Assembly (NCBI GenBank): GCA_965153355.1
Contig: OZ231128.1
Location: 19,282,001 to 19,346,000, forward strand
DNA from: Flaccisagitta enflata
Lineage: Eukaryota; Chaetognatha; Sagittoidea; Aphragmophora
Reading direction: 5' to 3'
Length of the DNA: 64,000 bases
Shown: positions 57,961 to 64,000 of the stretch, piece by piece
How the letters are laid out: every line of letters begins with the position of its first letter
Position numbering within the stretch: position 1 is the stretch's first letter
Notes under the pieces: model-generated
Seen by the model: the letters and a program-made list of their open reading frames with translations, nothing else
Database searches by the model: none
What the model was told of the DNA's origin: nothing
Translations under genes and position numbers: made by a program

Positions 57961-60860
57961 ACTTTGGGGATGAAAAAAAATCCTTAGAGATAGTGAGTGA
58001 GGACATTCTTTGAAGAGAAAAACAAAAGACTATCGAAGGAAAAAGATCTGGTGAGTGAGGACATCTATTGAGAAAAAAAAACGACTACTACAAACAAAAG
58101 ATAGTGGTGAGTGAGGACACACTTTTGGGATGAAAAAAAATCCTTAGAAATGGTGAGTGAGGACATTCTTTGAAGAGAAAAACAAAAGACTATCAAAGAA
58201 TAGTCGCAAAAGCGTTAGATGGTCAGCGGTACCCGTTGCCCCTATGTGAGTGTATGTGGGTATGAGGTGGTTAGTGGGGCAGCGGCCCCGAAGGGGCCGA
58301 TGACCTATGCTGATTTTATTTGAGCCTAGAGGCTTGGATTTGAGCCTGGAGGCTGAGATTTGAGCCTGGAGGCTGGGATTTGAGCCTGGAGGCCGGGATT
58401 TGAGCCCAGAGGCTAGGATTTGAGCCTGGAGGCTGGGATTTGAGCCCCAAGGCTGGGATTTGAGCCTCGAGGCTGGGATATGACCCTCGAGGCTGGGATT
58501 TGAGCCTCAAGGCTGGGATATGAGCCTTGTGGCTGGGATTTGAGCCTCGAGCCTGGGATTTGAGCCTCGAGCCTGGGATTTGAGCCTCGAGCCTGGGATT
58601 CGAGCTTTGAGCCTGGTATTTGAGCCTTGAGCATGGGATTTGAGCCTCAAGCCTGGGATATGAGCCTTGAAGCTGGGGGGTGGGGGGTACACTGAAAATG
58701 AAGGAGAAATTTCCCCTGTGTGAAAGCATAGGTCATCGGCCCCTTTGGGGCCGCTGCCCAAAAAGGGTCTGGTGAGTGAGGACATCTATTGAGAAAAAAA
58801 AAGGTTACTACAAACAAAAGATAGTGGTGAGTGAGGACACACTTTTGGGATGAAAAAAAATCCTTAGAAATGGTGAGTGAGGACATTCTTTGAAGAGAAA
58901 AACAAAAGACTATCAAAGAAAAAGGGTCTGGTGAGTGAGGACATCTATTGAGAAAAAAAAAGACTACTACTAACAAAAGATACTGGTGAGTGAGGACACA
59001 CTTTTGGGATAAAAAAAAATCCTTAGAAATGGTGAGTGAGGACATTCTTTGAAGAGAAAAACAAAAGACTATCAAAGAAAAAAGGTCTGGTGAGTGAGGA
59101 CATCTATTGAGAAAAAAAAAGACTACTACAAACAAAAGATAGTGGTGAGTGAGGACACACTTTTGGGATGAAAAAAAATCCTTAGAAATGGTGAGTGAGG
59201 ACATTCTTTGAAGAGAAAAACAAAAGACTATCAAAGAAAAAAGATCTGGTGAGTGAGGACATCTATTGAGAAAAAAAAAGACTACTACAAACAAAAGATA
59301 GTGGTGAGTGAGGACACACTTTTGGGATGAAAAAAAATCCTTAGAAATGGTGAGTGAGGACATTCTTTGAAGAGAAAAACAAAAGACTATCGAAGAAAAA
59401 AGATCTGGTGAGTGAGGACATCAATTGAGAAAAAAAAAAAGACTACTACAAACAAAAGATAGTGGTGAGTGAGGACACACTTTTGGGATGAAAAAAAATC
59501 CTTAGAAATGGTGAGTGAGGACATTCTTTGAAGAGAAAAACAAAAGACTATCAAAGAAAAAAGGTCTGGTGAGTGAGGACATCTATTGAAAAAGAAAAGG
59601 TTACTACAAACAAAAGATAGTGGTGAGTGAGGACACACTTTTAGGATGAAAAAAAATCCTTAGAAATGGTGAGTGAGGACATTCTTTGAATAGAAAAACA
59701 AAAGACTATCAAAGAAAAAAGATCTGGTGAGTGAGGACATCTATTGAGAAAAAAAAAGACTAGTACAAACAAAAGATAGTGGTGAGTGAGGACACACTTT
59801 TGGGATGAAAAAAAATCCGTAGAAATGGTGAGTGAGGACATTCTTTAAAGAGAAAAACAAAAGACTATCAAAGAAAAAGGGTCTGGTGAGTGAGGACATC
59901 TATTGAGAAAAAAAAAACTACTACAAACAAAAGATAGTGGTGAGTGAGGACACACTTTTGGGATGAAAAAAAATCCTTAGAAATTGTGAGTGAGGACATA
60001 CTTTGAAGAGAAAAACAAAAGACTATCAAAGAAAAAAGATCTGGTGAGTGAGGACATCTATTGAGAAAAAAAAGGGCTACAACAAACAAAAGATAGTGGT
60101 GAGTGAGGACACACTTTTGGGATGAAAAAAAAATCCTTAGAAATGGTGATTGAGGACATTCTTTGAAGAGAAAAACAAAAGACTATCAAAGAAAAAGGGT
60201 CTGGTGAGTGAGGACATCTATTGAGAAAAAAAAAAGACTACTACAAACAAAAGATAGTGGTGAGTGAGGACACACTTTTGGGATGAAAAAAAATCCTTAG
60301 AAATGGTGAGTGAGGACATTCTTTGAAGAGAAAAACAAAAGACTATCAAAGAAAAAGGGTCTGGTGAGTGAGGACATCTATTGAGAAAAAAAAAGACTAC
60401 TACAAACAAAAGATAGTGGTGAGTGAGGACACACTTTTGGGATGAAAAAAAATCCTTAGAAATGGTGAGTGAGGACATTCTTTGAAGAGAAAAACAAAAG
60501 ACTCAGAGAAAAAGGGTCTGGTGAGTGAGGACATCTATTGAGAAAAAAAAAAGACTACTACAAACAAAAGATAGTGGTGAGTGAGGACACACTTTTGGGA
60601 TGAAAAAAAATCCTTAGAAATGGTGAGTGAGGACATTCTTTGAAGAGAAAAACAAAAGACTATCAAAGAAAAAAGGTTTGGTGAGTGAGGACATCTATGG
60701 AGTAAAAAAAAGACTACTACAAACAAAAGATTATTTGTGAGTGAGGACACAATTTTGGGATAAAAAAAATCCTTAAGAAATAGTGAGTGAGGACATTCTT
60801 TGAAGAAAAAATTGTAGAATATTGTTTGTTTGTTTTAATGGTGAGTGAGGACAAAAAAAA
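57960..60860 (+). repeat. 159-bp satellite of three ~53-bp subunits with donor-like motif
   Basis: GGTGAGTGAGGACATCTATT recurs at 58771, 58930, 59089 and 59248 (159-bp steps) and onward to ~60690. Each unit contains three GTGAGTGAGGACA motifs about 53 bp apart, followed by CTATTG, CACTTTTGGG or TTCTTTGAAG. Copies are highly similar. Since 159 is divisible by three, one - strand frame stays open (MSSLTISKDFFSSQKCVL...), but I do not regard it as a gene. Confidence 0.93.
58203..58767. mobile_element. GC-rich TIR element with internal minisatellite, copy 3
   Basis: Inverted ends GGGGCAGCGGCCCCGAAGGG and CCCCTTTGGGGCCGCTGCCC. The interior is ~20-bp units of 'gggatttgagcctcgaggct' (58316-58680). 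It interrupts the 159-bp satellite. Outside the left TIR, GGTCAGCGGTACCCGTTGCC matches the other copies. Confidence 0.8.
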
Positions 60861-60882
60861 AGGGAAGGAAAAAAAAATAAAA

Positions 60883-61285
60883 CCAGTGGCTGTCGCCAAT
60901 ACTGTGGATCGCGATGTTTAATTTATTGTTTTTTTTAATTTTTTTTTACTATAATTTTTTTTATTTTTTATTTTTCATTATTTTTTTTTTTTTGCATTTT
61001 CTTTTTTACTTTAATTTCTTTATTTTTTCACATTTTCAAATTCTCATTTTTCATCTTTTTATTATTTCATTTTTTCACTTTTTCATTTTTTTACTTTTTC
61101 ACTTTTTCACTTTTTTTTACTTTTTTTCTTGTAACATTTCATTTTCTACTTTTTTAAACATTTCATAATATGCATTAATACATACAAAATTCAAATATAA
61201 AATATAGATAAAAAAACCCTGAACTATAAGTGAATTGCTAAATTTGGTGAGCATTTCAAATTCCATGGTATTCAATAGCTGAAAT

Positions 61286-61333
<48 letters not shown>

Positions 61334-61690
61334 ATTGAAAAAAAAATCAAGCAGTGGAAAAAAAACAAAAGGCTAATTGAGATAAAGTTTAAGACATCTG
61401 GTGGATGAATTAAGACAAACTTTAATCAAAAGACAGGTGAGGATATTTTTGAGATAGAAAAAAGTTATGGGATAAAAAAAATATGATCGATGATTGATGA
61501 TTGATGATGAGGTGGAAAAAACAAAAGATTGACATAGAGATAAGTAGAGACATCTTGAAAGAAAAAAGATAAAACAAACAGAAGACTAAGGTGAGGAAAC
61601 ATTCTGGGGATGTAAAAAATGAATGAATGATATAGATGAAACAAAAGATTTACATAGAGATAAGTGGAAACATCTTAAGAAAAAAAAAAG
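60883..61690. repeat. T-rich segment, copy 2 of a long duplication
   Basis: Matches 57158-57960, including the CCAGTGGCTGTCGCCAATAC start. The CT tract has grown to ~41 bp (61289-61329) compared with ~19 bp in copy 1. Confidence 0.8.
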
Positions 61691-62010
61691 TAACACTAAA
61701 AAAAGACTAAGGTGAGGATACATTCTTGGGATAAAAAAACTACATGATATGATAGATAATGAAAATGCAAATAGCAAAAAGACTTTTAAAGTGATATGTG
61801 GAGACATCTTAACAGAGAAAAATAACACAAACAACATATCAAGGTAAGTACACATTCTTGGGATCGAAAAAAAAAATTACAGAATATCATAGATGATGAG
61901 GATGAAAAAAACAAAAGATTTATATAGAGATAAGTGGTGACATCTTAAAAAAAAAATAACACAAACAAAAGACTAAGGTGAGGACATATTCTTGGGATTA
62001 AAAGAAGAGC
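61691..62010 (+). repeat. Diverged satellite-related units
   Basis: AAGGTGAGGATACATTCTTG, GACATCTTAA and ACAAAAGATTTAYATAGAGA units of roughly 110 bp, related to the sequence at 57700-57960. Confidence 0.6.
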
Positions 62011-62940
62011 TTTATAAAGTGAATAGAGCGCATAAACGATAATGTTACTCCTATTTTAATAACTGATGCATTTTTTGTCAACAAAGGATTTTGATTGCAT
62101 TTTTACCTTTGTCAAATGTCACTTTTACTATTTGAAGAGAAAAAGTGGCAAAAAAACATTTTTTGTATTGATTTAAGGGCTTCCAGTTGTCTCATGTGAA
62201 AAAAATCAATAATTAGGTTTATGGTGATTAATGACATGTACAGTCCATACATTTTTAGGGACTCAAGTCTGTTTGATCGACTCACTATTGATATAGCATG
62301 ACATAATAGAGACTGCTATAGAATTACAGTACACTAGGAAGCAAGCAGCACTGAAATTCAAAGTTGTGTGTTTTCATAGCAACAAGTTACTAAGATACTG
62401 GCCTGAAACAACAAGTTTCAAAGGCCGAATCAATTAAAATGCATGTTACCCAACTCAAATCAGTACAAATCAATCTGGGGTAGTGAAAATTAGCGGTACG
62501 TTTTTTTACATGTTCCTGACCTCAAGAAGGCATGAAATTTTATATGTGATATCGGACAGAGGTGGTGAAGGGCCACCCGATTTGATTTATGAGAATTGCC
62601 CATTCCTTGATACCTTCACATTAGAATCGATTTGATTTGCCTACTCAAAATGGCTTCCAGTTGACATTTGAAATCGCACAGTCGTTTGTACGCATCTACT
62701 TAACACATAACTCTAATTCGTTCAGATTTTTAAAGTCCAGAGTCGTCAGAATATGTACCAATCTGAGGACATGATTTTGCCTATTTGGTCTATGTTGTGA
62801 ATGGGCGTTGGAGGCTGTTGGCAGTGTCAGTTACTCGATTTTTGGCGCTCATTGGATATCATTAGCACCTCCCAGGCCAGATAAAGCTGTCTCAGTAAGT
62901 TCAGATTGGTCACCGCTAGTCCCTTAAGCCTATTTTTATT
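62011..62940. other. AT-rich sequence, nothing recognised
   Basis: No repeat, exon-like frame or RNA gene that I can identify. Confidence 0.4.
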
Positions 62941-63420
62941 GAATTCCTATGATTTTTAAAGACAATAGTACTACAAAAATAGGCTAAACTAGCTATACTA
63001 GAATTATCAAGATGATCAAATCTCCACTAGGACAGGTGTGCACTAATACTGAACTATCATTACAAGCAATATTTCCAAAAAATACCCAGCATAAAATTTG
63101 CAACTGGGTGCCAAAGGAAACTCAACAGCTTTTCAATGCATTTTTCCAGTACCAACATAGTAATCTATTTATTTATCATTAAATTACTATGATTTCTAAA
63201 GGCAATAGTACTACAAAAATAGGCTAAACTAGCTATACTAGAATTATCTAGATTATCAAATCTCCATTAGGACAGGTGTGTACTAATACTGAACTATCAT
63301 TACAAGCAATATTTCCAAAAAATACCCAGCATAAAATTTGCAACTGGGTGCCAAAGGAAACTCAACAGATTTTCAATGCATTTTTCTAGTACCAACATAG
63401 TAATCTATTTATTTTTAGAA
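62941..63420. repeat. 240-bp tandem duplication
   Basis: 62941-63180 and 63181-63420 are nearly identical with an offset of exactly 240 bp (CTACAAAAATAGGCTAAACT at both). Confidence 0.95.
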
Positions 63421-63599
63421 ATACAGTAGATGTTAAGATTAAGAGTATATTTTTGTTATTTCTCTCAATACACTCATTAACCTCTGTCATACAACCTATA
63501 ATTTACCCCTGACCTGAAAAAAAAATGCCTTTTGTCTAAGATCAATTGGTACTGTACGTTCCCGTTAAGTGGGGTACACGGCCAGGCCACTTGACAACA

Positions 63600-64000
63600 C
63601 TCAGAATAACAGAATATGATTGATGGTGAGGATGAAAAAACAAAAGATTTACGTCAAGATAAGTGGAGACATCTTGAAAGAAAAAAGATAAAACAAACAA
63701 AAGACTGAGGTGAGGACACATTCTGGGGATGAAAAAAATGACTAAATGATATAGATGAACCAAAAGATTTACAAGATTTACAAATTCTGGTGAGTGAGGA
63801 CATCCATTGAGAGAAAAAAAGACTATTACAAAGAAAAGATTGTGGTGAGTGAGGACACACTTTTGGGATGAAAGAAATTGTTAGGAAATGGTGATTAAGG
63901 ACATTCTTTAAAAGAAAAACAAAAGACTATCAAAGAAAAAAGATCTGGTGAGTGAGGACATCTATTGAGAAAAAAAAAGACTACTACAAACAAAAGATAG
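63600..64000 (+). repeat. Satellite array resumes
   Basis: Diverged ~110-bp units to ~63780, then typical 159-bp units (GGTGAGTGAGGACATCCATT, GGTGAGTGAGGACACACTTT) to the window edge. Confidence 0.85.

Noticed and set aside
58647-60750. Repeated - strand frames reading MSSLTISKDFFSSQKCVL
   Set aside because: The satellite unit is 159 bp, divisible by three, so one frame stays open by arithmetic. No start, splice or domain evidence.

Overview
The window looks like nuclear DNA from an intron-rich animal, most likely an invertebrate; I cannot name the species. Reasons: small exons with GT/AG borders and matching phases, an extreme load of simple repeats (CT/GA, GT, CAA, GAA, CAT, CTGT), a BEL/Pao LTR retrotransposon, an R2-like non-LTR retrotransposon, tRNA-derived SINE-like units and many short inverted-repeat elements. 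No bacterial features, CRISPR array or rRNA was seen.

The only host gene I can support is on the + strand, spread over at least 18.5 kb. Four exons (15141-15222, 26035-26149, 31477-31630, 33470-33658) join in compatible phases (1-2, 2-0, 0-1, 1-1). They read as the end of an extracellular region with an Ig- or FN3-like strand pattern, then a linker with an N-glycosylation site and one membrane segment. A possible upstream exon (4209-4318) and a possible cytoplasmic exon (48442-48545, in the required phase) may belong to it. The introns between them are mostly repeats.

The most unusual observation concerns these exons. All four carry tandem copies of their own edge, splice site included. Exon 26035-26149 has 84-bp copies of its 5' edge with the acceptor. 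Exon 31477-31630 has ~116-bp copies of its 3' edge with the donor. Exon 33470-33658 has eight nearly identical 78-bp copies (26 codons) of its membrane segment with the donor. Exon 15141-15222 has one decayed copy. Later mobile elements landed inside these arrays.

Layout. 1-15.1 kb: microsatellites (including 1.9 kb of CAA), short GC-rich elements and TIR elements. 15.1-26 kb: first solid exon, a 5'-truncated R2-like element ending at a (GA)n tract, nested TIR elements, a large inverted repeat. 26-34.4 kb: three exons with arrays, a 0.95-kb CAT tract, TIR elements. 34457-47737: a 13.3-kb BEL/Pao element on the - strand, with LTRs differing by about one substitution and two 1-bp indels, a 5-bp target duplication (ACCTC), gag and pol in one frame separated by a TGA, and about 2 kb of extra broken coding sequence after pol. 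47.7-49.4 kb: continuation of the interrupted array and the possible cytoplasmic exon. 49.4-53.5 kb: a large imperfect palindrome. 53.6-57 kb: TIR elements, GA/GAAA tracts and a head-to-head SINE-like pair. 57-64 kb: a 159-bp satellite of three ~53-bp subunits, each with a donor-like GTGAGTGAGGACA, flanked by a duplicated T-rich segment.
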